64,000 bases of DNA from positions 620,001 to 684,000 of the forward strand of contig NZ_JAPDUG010000001.1 of NCBI RefSeq assembly GCF_026015885.1. Direction: 5' to 3'. Source of the stretch: Halocynthiibacter sp. SDUM655004. GTDB lineage: Bacteria > Pseudomonadota > Alphaproteobacteria > Rhodobacterales > Rhodobacteraceae. The notes below the pieces were generated by a model. The model did no database searches and was not told where the DNA came from. It saw only the letters and a list, made by a program, of their open reading frames with translations. A program made the position numbers and the translations under genes. Below, piece after piece: positions 28,131 to 37,582 of the stretch; positions within the stretch are counted from its first letter, which is position 1; each line of letters begins with the position of its first letter.

Positions 28131-30577
28131 TCTGCGGCCTCCAAGCTCAGGTCAGCCATCGGCTGCCATTTTTTGCGGTTGTATTCGGGGGTGGCCTGTT
28201 CGGCCCATGGGTCTTTGCGATAGATGGTCTGTGATAGCTCGAAGCGCTCCACCAATTCGGCGCGTTGGGCGAGGTCATCAACGATCTGTTCCTTGACCCA
28301 ATCCAACCCGACCTTGGCGACCCATTTGTAAGCGCGATCAAGGTATTTCGCGTTTTCACGGTAGATCTGCATGAACGCAGTCGTGAGGGCGATGGCTTCC
28401 TCTTCGGTTGCGACTTTGGCAAGCAATTCGGTTTCCCGAACGTCCATACCCGCAGCACCACCAACAGAAACCTCGTAACCCGAGTCGACGCAGACGATGC
28501 CGATGTCCTTACAGGTGGCTTCCGCGCAGTTACGCGGGCAGCCCGACACGCCCAGTTTGACTTTATGCGGTGTCCAAGAACCCCAGAGGAGCTTTTCGAG
28601 TTTGATGCCGAGGCCCGTTGAATCCTGCGTTCCGAAACGGCAGTGATCCTTGCCTACACATGTTTTGACTGTGCGCAGACCTTTGGAATAGGCGTGGCCC
28701 GAAACCATGCCCGCTTGGTTCAAATCGTACCACATTGCGGGAAGGTCTTCTTTCTTCACGCCCAGAAGGTCGATCCGCTGTCCGCCAGTTACCTTAACGG
28801 TCGGAACGTTGTATTTGTCGGCGGCATCCGCAATGGCGCGCAGTTCGTCGGGCGTGGTGATCCCGCCCCACATACGCGGCACAACCGAATAGGTGCCGTC
28901 TTTCTGGATGTTGGCGTGGTTGCGCTCGTTTACAAAACGGCTCTGTGGATCGTCCTGATATTCAAGCGGCCAATCAGCGAGCAAATAGAAGTTGAGCGCA
29001 GGGCGGCAAGAGTGACAGCCGCAGCTTGTTTTCCAGCCACATTCCTGCATGACCGCGGCCATGGATTTCAACTCTTGCGATTTGATCATCCGGCGCACGT
29101 CTTCGTGGCTCAGATCTGTGCAGTTACACATACCTTGAGCGGCGGGAATAACGAAGTCATCGCCCAGCGTTACCCCAAGAACCTGCTCAACCAGACCCGT
29201 GCATGTCCCGCAGGAGCCGGAGGCCTTGGTGACCGCGCGCACGGCGGCGAGGTCTGTTGCCCCGTCGTTGATCGCAGAAACAATCTCGCCTTTGGAAATG
29301 CCGTTACAACCACAGATTTCTGCATCATCTGGTAAGGCTGCAACGGCCGCCATAGGGTCCAGGGGGGCACCCCCCTGAAAGGCCGGTCCAAAGATCAGGG
29401 TCTCGCGCATTTCGCTGATGTCTTCGCCGGATTTGATCATGCCGAAGAACCAGTTGCTGTCGGCGGTATCGCCATACATCACGGCGCCGACGATCTTGTT
29501 GTCTTCGAGTACGAGGCGCTTGTAGACCCCACGTGCCGGATCGCGGAACACGATATCTTCGCGGGTGTCGCCCTCTGCGAAGTCACCAGCAGAGAAAAGA
29601 TCACAGCCCGTTACTTTGAGCTTGGTTGAAATCTCGCGCTGAACGAATGTTGCCTCTTCACCGATCAAGGTTTTGGCAACGACTTTGGCTTGATCATAGA
29701 GCGGAGCAACGAGGCCAAAGATATTGCCGTCGTGTTCCACGCATTCGCCCACTGCGAGGATGTTCTCGTCCGAGGTTATCATTTGATCGTCAACATGAAT
29801 GCCGCGCCCAACGGAGAGGCCAGCATCGCCAGCAAGGGCCACATTCGGGCGGATGCCCACGGCCATCACGAGGAGGTCGCAGGGCAGTTCGGTGCCGTCA
29901 TCCAACATAAGCGCTTTGACATGGCCGTCTTCGCCAACGATCTCTTTGGAGTTGGCCGAGCACATTACTTTGATGCCCTTGTCGAGCAACGCCTTGCGCA
30001 AAAGGTATCCTGCAGCTTCGTCAAGCTGGCGCTCCATCAGGTGGCCCATGATATGCACCACTGTCACGTCAACGCCGCGCAGCTTAAGCCCAGCCGCAGC
30101 TTCAAGACCAAGCAAGCCACCACCGATCACAACCGCTTTCGCATCCGGCTTTTCGCCGAGGGCAATCATGCGGTTGGTGTCTTCAAGGTCACGATAGGCG
30201 ATTACGCCCTCAAGATCATGGCCAGGGAGCGGAATGATAAATGGGTTGGACCCCGTTCCAAAGAGCAGCTTGTCATAAGGCACTTCGTCGCCATTTTCGG
30301 CGATTACGACTTTGCGCTCGCGGTCTACTTTGGCGACCTTTTCGCCAAAGCGGCATGTTACACCGTTTTCTTCGTACCAATCGGAGGTGTGGATGATGAT
30401 GTCGTCAAACTTCTTATCACCCGACAGAACCGGAGAGAGCATGATGCGGTCATAGTTGCCGCGAGGCTCTGCGTTGAAAAGGGTCACGTCATAGGCATCG
30501 GGCGCCTGCTTGAGCAGTTCTTCGAGCGCGCGGCCCGAGGCCATGCCAGCGCCGATAATTACCAGTTTCTCGGTCAT
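28127..30577 (-). CDS. nirB: NAD(P)H-dependent assimilatory nitrite reductase large subunit
   Basis: Siroheme enzyme reducing nitrite to ammonium with six electrons, 816 residues. Domains in order: FAD domain (IIGAGMASGRALEEL), NAD domain (VVIGGGLLGLEAAAG), a BFD-like [2Fe-2S] domain (CGCNGISKGE to CGTC), a second cysteine-rich repeat (CNCTDLSHED to CGCHSC), then the sulfite/nitrite reductase ferredoxin-like half and the siroheme/[4Fe-4S] domain with CVGKDHC and CPRNC. The start codon shares one base with the stop of the transporter ATPase gene. Siroheme would come from the cysG-like gene at the end of the operon. Confidence 0.96.
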   Translation of the reverse strand: MTEKLVIIGAGMASGRALEELLKQAPDAYDVTLFNAEPRGNYDRIMLSPVLSGDKKFDDIIIHTSDWYEENGVTCRFGEKVAKVDRERKVVIAENGDEVPYDKLLFGTGSNPFIIPLPGHDLEGVIAYRDLEDTNRMIALGEKPDAKAVVIGGGLLGLEAAAGLKLRGVDVTVVHIMGHLMERQLDEAAGYLLRKALLDKGIKVMCSANSKEIVGEDGHVKALMLDDGTELPCDLLVMAVGIRPNVALAGDAGLSVGRGIHVDDQMITSDENILAVGECVEHDGNIFGLVAPLYDQAKVVAKTLIGEEATFVQREISTKLKVTGCDLFSAGDFAEGDTREDIVFRDPARGVYKRLVLEDNKIVGAVMYGDTADSNWFFGMIKSGEDISEMRETLIFGPAFQGGAPLDPMAAVAALPDDAEICGCNGISKGEIVSAINDGATDLAAVRAVTKASGSCGTCTGLVEQVLGVTLGDDFVIPAAQGMCNCTDLSHEDVRRMIKSQELKSMAAVMQECGWKTSCGCHSCRPALNFYLLADWPLEYQDDPQSRFVNERNHANIQKDGTYSVVPRMWGGITTPDELRAIADAADKYNVPTVKVTGGQRIDLLGVKKEDLPAMWYDLNQAGMVSGHAYSKGLRTVKTCVGKDHCRFGTQDSTGLGIKLEKLLWGSWTPHKVKLGVSGCPRNCAEATCKDIGIVCVDSGYEVSVGGAAGMDVRETELLAKVATEEEAIALTTAFMQIYRENAKYLDRAYKWVAKVGLDWVKEQIVDDLAQRAELVERFELSQTIYRKDPWAEQATPEYNRKKWQPMADLSLEAAE

Positions 30578-32247
30578 TATGCGGCCTCCTCTTTCTTGGA
30601 TTTGGGGTTTTTGCCGTGTTCGTATTCCTCAAGGAAATCGAGAACCTCGGCGCGGAATTTGTAATAATCCGGATGCTCCAGCAGCGCTTTGCGGGTGCGC
30701 GGGCGGGGCAGATCCACATCAACGATCTTGCCGATTGTGGCTTGTGGTCCGTTGGTCATCATCACAACGCGATCCGCCAGAAGGATGGCTTCGTCCACGT
30801 CGTGGGTGACGCAGATCGCGGTGACTTTCGTGCGGCTCCAGACTTCCATGAGAACTTCCTGAAGCTCCCAGCGGGTGAGGCTGTCGAGCATGCCGAATGG
30901 TTCATCAAGCAAGAGGAGTTTGGGCGAGAGCGCAAAGGCGCGGGCAATCCCGACACGCTGTTTCATGCCGTTGGACATGGAGTTCGCCATTTTGTCCATG
31001 GAGTCCGCAAGGCCAACGCGCTCAAGGTAGTATTCGACCACATCCTGACGCTCGGCCATAGAAGCGGTTGGGTAGACCTTGTCGACACCGATCGACACGT
31101 TCTCCTTGGCGGTGAGCCACGGGAAGAGGTTGGGCGATTGGAACACAACCGCACGCTCGGGGTCTGCGCCCTGTACGTGGCGACCATCAAGGCGGATACC
31201 GCCTTTGGAAATTTCATTAAGGCCCGCCGCCATTGTCAGCACTGTGGATTTACCACAGCCCGAATGACCGATCAGTGAGATGAACTCGCCACGGTCAATC
31301 TTGAGGTTGAAATCTTCAACCACAGTCAGCGGACCTTTCGGCGTTGGGTAAACCTTGTGAAGCTGCGAAAAATCGAGGAAACGCTCGTCGATCAGCCCTT
31401 CTTGTGCCTTGGCAACCGCAGCAGGAACGCCGTGGATTGGCGTTACATTTGGCAAGTTGCGGGTCTCTTCGACCTTAGCGGCGATGCCCACATCCATGAG
31501 GTATTTTGTGACCTCGGCGCGGAGTTTTTTGAACGATGCATCGTCGTTCATCGCCATCCGGTCGCGGGGACGAGGGATGCTGACGTTGAACTCCTTGGTG
31601 ATGGTGCCATCAGGGTTCAGGGCGATGATCCGATCCGCCATAATGATGGCTTCGTCCACATCATTGGTGACGAGGATCACGGTCTTTTGGTCCGCATTCC
31701 AGATGTCGAGGATCTCGTCGGCCAGATTGGCGCGGGAGAGGGCGTCGAGCGCGGAAAGCGGTTCGTCCAGAAGCAGCATCTCTGGGCTCATCGCAAGCGC
31801 GCGCGCCACAGAAACCCGCTGACGCATGCCCCCAGAAAGTTCCGCAGGGCGACGGTCTGCGGCGTGGGAGAGGCCAACCATGGCGATATACTTCGCCACC
31901 AGTTCGGCGCGCTCTTCCTTGGATTTCTCCTTGAAGACACTGTCAACGGCGAGAGCGATGTTTCCCTTAACCGTCAGCCACGGCATCAAAGAGTAGCTTT
32001 GAAAGACCAGCCCGCGTTCAGGGCCAGGACCAGAGATTTCAGCGCCTTTGTATAGCACTTCGCCCTGATCTGGTTGGTGTAGCCCTGCAACCAAGTTGAC
32101 GAGGGTGGATTTGCCTGTTCCGGAGAAGCCGAGGATCGCAACGAACTCGCCTTCTTCCACTTTGAGGTTGATGTCGGAGAGGACGGGCGTGTGCTCTGTT
32201 CCTTCGCCGAAACCCTTGTAAACGTTATTGAATTCAAGAACTGACAT
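30577..32247 (-). CDS. Nitrate ABC transporter ATPase with two fused nucleotide-binding domains
   Basis: Cytosolic ATPase of the NrtABC-type nitrate importer, 556 residues, built of two complete ABC domains in one chain. Domain 1 has Walker A GFSGTGKST (40-48), signature LSGGM (138-142), Walker B LLLDEP, and an H-loop where His is replaced by Asn195 (VTNDVDE). Domain 2 has Walker A GHSGCGKST (about 327-335), a divergent signature MSNGM (424-428), Walker B LLLDEP and the normal His482 (VTHDVDE). Both deviations fall in the same composite ATP site, so the pump is predicted to be asymmetric. ATG 32247 is preferred to GTG 32256, which overlaps the nrtB stop. The two domains correspond to separate NrtC/NrtD-type subunits elsewhere. 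Confidence 0.93.
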   Translation of the reverse strand: MSVLEFNNVYKGFGEGTEHTPVLSDINLKVEEGEFVAILGFSGTGKSTLVNLVAGLHQPDQGEVLYKGAEISGPGPERGLVFQSYSLMPWLTVKGNIALAVDSVFKEKSKEERAELVAKYIAMVGLSHAADRRPAELSGGMRQRVSVARALAMSPEMLLLDEPLSALDALSRANLADEILDIWNADQKTVILVTNDVDEAIIMADRIIALNPDGTITKEFNVSIPRPRDRMAMNDDASFKKLRAEVTKYLMDVGIAAKVEETRNLPNVTPIHGVPAAVAKAQEGLIDERFLDFSQLHKVYPTPKGPLTVVEDFNLKIDRGEFISLIGHSGCGKSTVLTMAAGLNEISKGGIRLDGRHVQGADPERAVVFQSPNLFPWLTAKENVSIGVDKVYPTASMAERQDVVEYYLERVGLADSMDKMANSMSNGMKQRVGIARAFALSPKLLLLDEPFGMLDSLTRWELQEVLMEVWSRTKVTAICVTHDVDEAILLADRVVMMTNGPQATIGKIVDVDLPRPRTRKALLEHPDYYKFRAEVLDFLEEYEHGKNPKSKKEEAA

Positions 32248-32252
32248 AGGGA

Positions 32253-33335
32253 TCACCGATTAGCCGAGAAGGTAAAGAAGGATTGGATCACATACATCAG
32301 GCGGTCGAGCATGAAGCCGATGATGCCGATGGTGAACACAGCAACCATGATCTTGGCGAGGGATTGGCTGGAGCCGTTCTGGAACTCGTCCCAAACGAAT
32401 TTACCAAGGCCGGGGTTCTGGGCGAGCATTTCCGCCGCGATCAGCACCATCCAGCCAACACCGAGCGAGAGGCGCAGACCGGTAAAGATCAGCGGCAGTG
32501 CGGAAGGCAGAACCAGCTTGGTGATTTTGGTCCATGTGGAGAGCTTCAGAACCTTGGACACAGAGATCAGATCTTTATCGATGCTTGCCACACCCAAAGA
32601 CGTGTTGATGAGCGTTGGCCAAAGCGAACAGAGCGTCACTGTGATGGCGGAGTTAAGAAAGCTCTTGGAGAACATTCCGTCGTTCGTGGTGTAAACCGCC
32701 GAGACAATCATCGTCACAATTGGGAGCCAAGCGAGAGGAGAAACGGGTTTGAAAATCTGGATCAACGGGTTGATCGCGGCATTGACCGAAGGGGAGAGGC
32801 CCGCCGCGATCCCCAGTGGGACAGCAACTGCTGTGGCCAGTAGGAAGCCGAAGAATACGGTCTGGATAGAGGTCCAGATCTGGTCGTAATAGGTTGGTTT
32901 GCCGGTATAGGCGCGCTCTTTGATCTTGTCTTCTTTGCCGTCCGCGAGGAGCTTCGCGTTGCGAGCGTCCTGACGTTCATAGAAGGCTTCTTCTTTTTCG
33001 CGCTCACGAACGTGATCTGCATGAAGAACGCCAACCTGTTCCCAAACTTGTGCAGGGCCGGGAACCGCGCCAAGAGATGTTTGAACCTTAGGTGCCAAAG
33101 CGCCCCATGCGGCGATGAAAAGGAAGATCGAGAGAAGCGGAACACCGAGCAAAAGCCAGATTTGTTTGACCTGAGCGCGAGGGTTGTCGCCGGCGAGCGC
33201 TTTCAGGATCGGGGTCATCCATGACATACCGATAACTTTGAACCAAGTGTCGGCTTTGTTGATACGGGTGAACAAGCGCGCGCGTCTGGCTTCTTTTGCC
33301 TCGTTTGCGGCGAATTCGGGATCGACTGTGGTCAT
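32253..33335 (-). CDS. nrtB: Nitrate ABC transporter permease
   Basis: Inner-membrane permease of the nitrate importer, 360 residues from the ATG at 33335, which follows GGAGAAGG. An N-terminal cytosolic stretch of about 70 residues leads to a first membrane helix near residue 75. A highly charged insert (around HVREREKEEAFYERQDARNA, residues 120-150) follows, and then the BPD_transp_1 domain with the coupling-loop region IDKDLISVSKVLKLSTWTK. It should dimerise under the double ATPase. The gene lies 76 bp after nrtA. Confidence 0.94.
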   Translation of the reverse strand: MTTVDPEFAANEAKEARRARLFTRINKADTWFKVIGMSWMTPILKALAGDNPRAQVKQIWLLLGVPLLSIFLFIAAWGALAPKVQTSLGAVPGPAQVWEQVGVLHADHVREREKEEAFYERQDARNAKLLADGKEDKIKERAYTGKPTYYDQIWTSIQTVFFGFLLATAVAVPLGIAAGLSPSVNAAINPLIQIFKPVSPLAWLPIVTMIVSAVYTTNDGMFSKSFLNSAITVTLCSLWPTLINTSLGVASIDKDLISVSKVLKLSTWTKITKLVLPSALPLIFTGLRLSLGVGWMVLIAAEMLAQNPGLGKFVWDEFQNGSSQSLAKIMVAVFTIGIIGFMLDRLMYVIQSFFTFSANR

Positions 33336-33411
33336 CTGACCTTCTCCAATCTGGCGGGGTGTTAAGGGTAGTGGTGACCCCACCCGCATAAGCAGGTGGG
33401 GAGTGGGATGT

Positions 33412-34782
33412 TTAATTTGTGACAATGTCGCTATTGACGGTTTGGTCGCCCTTCAGACCGATCGGCAGGCTGTCGAGATAGGCGTTCGGGGTGCGACCGT
33501 CGTATGCGATGCCGTCGATGATATCCTCAGCTGGGGTAACTTCGCGGTAACCGTCTGTATCCCAAGGGAAATCAGCTTCGCTTGCGATGCCTTCTTCAAC
33601 AAGTAGACGGGCGGCTTCGAGGTAGATTTCCGGCTTGTAAACGCTCTTGGCAGTTTCATCGTACCAAGCGTCTGTTTTGCCTTCAGGAATTTGGCCCCAG
33701 CGGCGCATTTGGGTCAGGTACCAAACAGCGTCAGAGTAGTAGGGATATGTCGCAAAGTAGCGGAAGAACACGTTGAAATCCGGAACGTCGCGCACATCGC
33801 CTTTTTCATACTCAAACGTGCCGGTCATAGAGGCCGCGATCACGTCATAGTCCGCACCCACATATTCAGACCGAGAGAGGATTTCTACGGCTTCTGGGCG
33901 GTTGGCGTTGTCGTTCTCGTCAAGCCACATAGCCGCGCGGATTAGCGCCTTGGTCAGGGCAAGCGTTGTGTTCGGATACTCTTCGGCAAACTCTGCTGTG
34001 ATGCCGAAAACTTTCTCTGGGTTGTTCTTCCAGATTTCATAGTCGGTCACCACTGGAACGCCGATGCCCTTAAAGACTGCGGCTTGGTTCCAAGGCTCGC
34101 CTACGCAATAGCCAAGGATAGTTCCGGCTTCGAGCGTTGCAGGCATTTGTGGAGGAGGTGTTACCGAAAGAAGAACATCGGCCGCGATCTGACCGGACAC
34201 ATTCTCTGGGGAATAGTAGCCAGGCTCGATACCACCAGCAGCCAGCCAGTAGCGCAACTCGTAGTTATGTGTGGAAACAGGAAAAACCATGCCCATGTTG
34301 AACGGTTTGCCTTCGTCGGCGAATTCTTCAACAACGGGTTTCAGAGCCGACGCGGAAATCGGGTGAACCGGCTTACCGTCCGCATCTTTGTCGATGTGTG
34401 GCAGCATCTTTTCCCAGATTTCATTGGAAACGGTGATGCCGTTGCCGTTCAGGTCCATCGAGAAAGGCGTAATGATATGCGCTTCGGTGCCGTAGCCGAT
34501 TGTTGCGGCGATGGGCTGACCTGCAAGCATATGAGCGCCGTCAAGCTGGCCGTCGATCACGCGGTCAAGCAGCACTTTCCAGTTCGCTTGCGGCTCTAGT
34601 GTTACGTAAAGCCCTTCGTCCTCGAAATAGCCTTGCTCATATGCAATGGCGAGCGGGGCCATATCAGTTAGCTTGATGAACCCGAGTGTGAGTTCGTCTT
34701 TTTCAACGTCGAGCATCTCGGCCCACGTTGGAGCGGCAAGTGCAAAGCTCGTCGCCACGGCCATGCTGATTGCGTTTTTCAT
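33412..34782 (-). CDS. nrtA: Nitrate-binding periplasmic protein
   Basis: Substrate-binding protein of the NrtA/CmpA family, 456 residues. The N-terminal signal peptide ends near PTWAE, so it is periplasmic; no lipobox cysteine is seen. The mature part has the family blocks [20 protein letters not shown] and [16 protein letters not shown], and [10 protein letters not shown] lining the nitrate pocket. First structural gene of the operon, immediately after the NasT-type RNA leader. Confidence 0.95.
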   Translation of the reverse strand: MKNAISMAVATSFALAAPTWAEMLDVEKDELTLGFIKLTDMAPLAIAYEQGYFEDEGLYVTLEPQANWKVLLDRVIDGQLDGAHMLAGQPIAATIGYGTEAHIITPFSMDLNGNGITVSNEIWEKMLPHIDKDADGKPVHPISASALKPVVEEFADEGKPFNMGMVFPVSTHNYELRYWLAAGGIEPGYYSPENVSGQIAADVLLSVTPPPQMPATLEAGTILGYCVGEPWNQAAVFKGIGVPVVTDYEIWKNNPEKVFGITAEFAEEYPNTTLALTKALIRAAMWLDENDNANRPEAVEILSRSEYVGADYDVIAASMTGTFEYEKGDVRDVPDFNVFFRYFATYPYYSDAVWYLTQMRRWGQIPEGKTDAWYDETAKSVYKPEIYLEAARLLVEEGIASEADFPWDTDGYREVTPAEDIIDGIAYDGRTPNAYLDSLPIGLKGDQTVNSDIVTN

Positions 34783-34822
34783 CGTTCAGTCCCTTTTGTT
34801 GCGCCCCCGATGTTCGGTATGG

Positions 34823-34885
34823 GGCAAAAGAAAAAGCCGCTCGATTCAACTGCACGGGGAGGCGTACGGTGAATCGAGCGGCTTT
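34823..34885 (-). terminator. Regulated terminator in the nrtA leader
   Basis: Perfect 16-bp stem, arms 34833-34848 and 34870-34885, 21-nt loop, followed on the minus strand by TTTTTCTTTT. It lies 41 bp before the nrtA start and just after the two ANTAR-type hairpins, so transcription should stop here unless NasT binds the leader. Very strong by inspection. Confidence 0.9.
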
Positions 34886-34893
34886 GCTCATGT

Positions 34894-34937
34894 CACCCGA
34901 TCATTCGGGTGTTTCTGGCTGGGCGTCGTTGCCTAGC
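34894..34937 (-). ncRNA. ANTAR-target dual hairpin (NasT binding site)
   Basis: Two adjacent stem-loops on the minus strand. P1 (34918-34937) is GCTAGGC[AACGAC]GCCCAGC, a 7-bp stem with one A-C mismatch. P2 (34894-34911) is CACCCG[AATGAT]CGGGTG, a perfect 6-bp stem. Both hexaloops have A at position 1 and G at position 4, the defining feature of RNAs bound by ANTAR proteins. The linker is 6 nt. A TATAAA at 34947-34952 could be the -10 element. The terminator follows within 9 nt, giving a complete antitermination module together with the nasT gene upstream. Confidence 0.88.
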
Positions 34938-35042
34938 ATTAAGGCTTTTATAGAAGGTGCGCCGCAGCGCAGCGAGAGTCGTAGTGGGGCTCGGCGGAGA
35001 AAATCAGAGGTTTTCTGCGACTGCACATTTTTTGGGCGGAAT

Positions 35043-36209
35043 TCACCGCGTCAGGTCAAAGATTTCGCCATTAAAGAAGGCATCCGGCCCGAGAATCATC
35101 TCGCCGCGGGTGGATGCAACGGCCGTTGGATGAGACAGCGCACCCTCTAGTTTCTCGGAGGCGCCGGGGAGGTCGATGCCGAGTCCGGCGAGGTTTTGGC
35201 GATATAGATCGCTGCGGAAACTGGCTTTGCCGACCTCGAGCGCGTGCGTGCGATCCAAGCCATTACGTGCGGCGAGCCGCGTAGCAATCCATGCGGCCTG
35301 ACTGCGCCACGGGAATGTCGCTGCGGAACTAAAGAAGCGCTGAAACTCAGGAACATGAACAGGCGCACCGTTGTGGCGTGTCACGATCCGGCGGCTAAGG
35401 GCGCGGTCGATGATCTGTTCGGAGAGGTTCAGGTACTCCTGCCGTGCAAGGAGGTTTGCGGCCATCATGCGATTGTGATCGTCATGAAGCCACTCTGCCG
35501 CATGATAAACGGCACGCATGAGCGCCCGCACAGCGTTGGGGTTTTCATCAACCCAATCGCGCCGCGCGGCGAGGGTTTTTTCGGGTGCGAAACTCCAGAT
35601 AGAAGAGCCGGGCAGCACCAGTTCGGCATGCCCGTTTTCAACCGCAGACGACCCCCAAGGCTCGCCGACACAGAAGGCATCAATCTCGCCCTTGGCCATG
35701 GCCGCGGGCATATGCGGAGGCGGGACAATGCGGATGTCGAGCTCTTCCTCGGGCATGCCGAGGGCGGTCAGCCAATGACGTAAAAGCTCTGTGTGCATGG
35801 CGAACGGAAAAGGCGAACCTATCCGCAGCTTTCCGCCCGTAACGGCAAGTAGAAACTCACCTGTCTCGCGCGGTGTCGTGAAGCTACCATCCCAGCCGAT
35901 TGCACGCATTTTCCCTGCAATATCAGGGTGAACGCCAATGCTGTTGCCATTTACGGACAGGACCATCAGCGTGTCGATTTGAGCGCTGAAGCCGCCGAGA
36001 GACAGTGACATGGCAATCGGCGTTGGCGCCAGCATATGCGCGGTGTCGATCTGGCCGAATGCGAGCATGTCCCGAAGCGTGGACCAGCTTGGGTAGCGCG
36101 AGAGGCGAAGGTCTATGCCCTCGCTGCGGGCAAAGCCGAATTCGCGCGCCACAACCAACGGCACACAGTCAACCAAAGGAAGGAAACCGCAGGTGATCGT
36201 CGCGTTCAT
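35043..36209 (-). CDS. nasS: Nitrate sensor NasS
   Basis: Cytosolic nitrate/nitrite sensor of 388 residues, related to NrtA but without a signal peptide: it starts directly at the binding domain (MNATITCGFLPLVDCVPLVV). The pocket segment FCVGEPWGSSAV matches that of NrtA. In this family NasS holds NasT inactive and releases it when nitrate or nitrite binds. The start overlaps the nasT stop by 4 bp (ATGA), consistent with equal synthesis of the two partners. Confidence 0.93.
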   Translation of the reverse strand: MNATITCGFLPLVDCVPLVVAREFGFARSEGIDLRLSRYPSWSTLRDMLAFGQIDTAHMLAPTPIAMSLSLGGFSAQIDTLMVLSVNGNSIGVHPDIAGKMRAIGWDGSFTTPRETGEFLLAVTGGKLRIGSPFPFAMHTELLRHWLTALGMPEEELDIRIVPPPHMPAAMAKGEIDAFCVGEPWGSSAVENGHAELVLPGSSIWSFAPEKTLAARRDWVDENPNAVRALMRAVYHAAEWLHDDHNRMMAANLLARQEYLNLSEQIIDRALSRRIVTRHNGAPVHVPEFQRFFSSAATFPWRSQAAWIATRLAARNGLDRTHALEVGKASFRSDLYRQNLAGLGIDLPGASEKLEGALSHPTAVASTRGEMILGPDAFFNGEIFDLTR

Positions 36210-36790
36210 TTCAGAAGCTCCGAAGCCGTGACCAAAGCAGTTGCCACATCGACAACTTTGCGGCCCTGATCCATCGCGGTTTTGCGCAGTAGCGAATAGG
36301 CTTCGTCCTCGCTGATGCCTTTGGCGGCGATGAGTAGTCCTTTGGCGCGGTCGATGGTTTTTCGGTCGGCGAGAGCGGCTTTGGCTGCGTCGCGTTCATT
36401 GCGGATTTTGGCGACCATATTGAAACGCGCGATGGCGGCGTCGATCACAGGTTTGATGCGATTTTTGTGTAATCCATCTACCACATAGGCGGAAAGACCG
36501 GCCTCAATCGCGGCTTTGGTCAGGTCTGGATCAGAGCGGTCAACGAACATTGCGACGGGGCGAGAGGCAGCGCCAGATGCAAGGGAAAGCTGCTCTAGAG
36601 TGTCGCGGTTCGGGTTGGCGATATCAACAAGAACCACGTCCGGATTGAGTTCGGACAGGCGCTGGTTGAGGGAAGTCTCGTCGCCGATAATCGTGATGGA
36701 ATAATCGCCTGCATCGCATAATCCATCGACAATCATCCGTGCCCGTTCAGGGTCGGGCTCAAGGATGGTGATGCGGAGCTTGCTGGCCAT
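36206..36790 (-). CDS. nasT: Transcription antiterminator NasT (receiver-like plus ANTAR domain)
   Basis: RNA-binding antiterminator, 194 residues. The N-terminal two thirds form a receiver-like domain (ITILEPD, VVLVDIANPNRDTL) and the C-terminal 60 residues an ANTAR domain (RKTIDRAKGLLIAAKGISEDEA). It should bind the paired hairpins before nrtA and prevent the terminator from forming when nitrate frees it from NasS. It is the first gene of nasT-nasS, and its 5' side faces the 11-bp motif array. Confidence 0.94.
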   Translation of the reverse strand: MASKLRITILEPDPERARMIVDGLCDAGDYSITIIGDETSLNQRLSELNPDVVLVDIANPNRDTLEQLSLASGAASRPVAMFVDRSDPDLTKAAIEAGLSAYVVDGLHKNRIKPVIDAAIARFNMVAKIRNERDAAKAALADRKTIDRAKGLLIAAKGISEDEAYSLLRKTAMDQGRKVVDVATALVTASELLK

Positions 36791-36955
36791 GAACAGGGTC
36801 TAAAGTGGCGCTAATCCGGTGACCAGAGAGGGCGGAATTTTGCAGGTGCAGCAATGGTGGGCTGCATTCGAATTGGGCGGAATATGCTGCGCATGCATAA
36901 TAAATGGGCATTGCGTTAACTGTTCCTGACGAGGCGAAAACGGCGATGTGAAACG

Positions 36956-36994
36956 CATATGATTTCCATATGTTTTGCATATGCGCGGGATATG
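36956..36994. repeat. Four helically phased 6-bp motifs
   Basis: CATATG at 36956, 36967 and 36978 and GATATG at 36989, each exactly 11 bp after the last. A further AATATG lies at 36881. The array is in the 275-bp space between divergent nasT and the BrnA-like gene. One-turn spacing suggests a protein binding cooperatively along one DNA face; the bound protein is unknown. Confidence 0.7.
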
Positions 36995-37065
36995 CGTACG
37001 GTCTGGCGGCTGTCTGTTAACTTTTGAGGGCTAGGTTTGCAAAATCTTAACCAAGTGGAGGCAGC

Positions 37066-37422
37066 ATGGCCGAGCCGTATAACTTTGACCCAAGCAAGAC
37101 ATTCGAAGCACCGGAAGGCCGCCGCCGCCGTTCGCGGGGCGAGCATCTGGCGCGGCTATCACTTGAGCGTACCATCGCGCGGCTGGCAACAGAGATGTAC
37201 CCGTCTTCAACGCGCGAAAGATTTGTGCCGGACGCGTGGGAGGATTTGGCCGATGCCTTTCCCGTTCAACCCCGCCGCGCGCGGGTGACGCTTTTGTTGG
37301 AGGAGCCGGTTCTCAAATTTTACCGGTCATATGGCAGCGGCTATCAGCGGATTATTAACGATGTGCTGGCGCTCTATGCGGAGCTGCGAATTGCGAAAGT
37401 TATTGAGGCGCGGGAGGATTAG
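37066..37422 (+). CDS. BrnA-like antitoxin/ribbon-helix-helix type protein (orphan)
   Basis: Basic protein of 118 residues. The C-terminal 45 residues (RVTLLLEEPVLKFYRSYGSG, then YQRIINDVLALY) resemble the BrnA/DUF4415 antitoxin domain, whose members bind DNA and neutralise a BrnT toxin. The N-terminal half is Arg-rich and unmatched. A GTGGAGG site precedes the ATG. No BrnT-like gene lies next to it, so it is either an orphan antitoxin or a plain regulator. The phased motif array 70-110 bp upstream could be its own operator. Confidence 0.55.
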   Translation: MAEPYNFDPSKTFEAPEGRRRRSRGEHLARLSLERTIARLATEMYPSSTRERFVPDAWEDLADAFPVQPRRARVTLLLEEPVLKFYRSYGSGYQRIINDVLALYAELRIAKVIEARED

Positions 37423-37582
37423 AAGCGCTCCATCTCCACCGCGCCGATGCAACAAGTTTAGTTGATGTGCAAAGTCACGCGGCTGCGCATTATGATAAAG
37501 ACGAGCCTTCGACGGCGCTGTTCGCTTTGGGGCGCAATATTTGTACAATGAATTGGCAACACTGACGAAAGGTGTCTGACGC

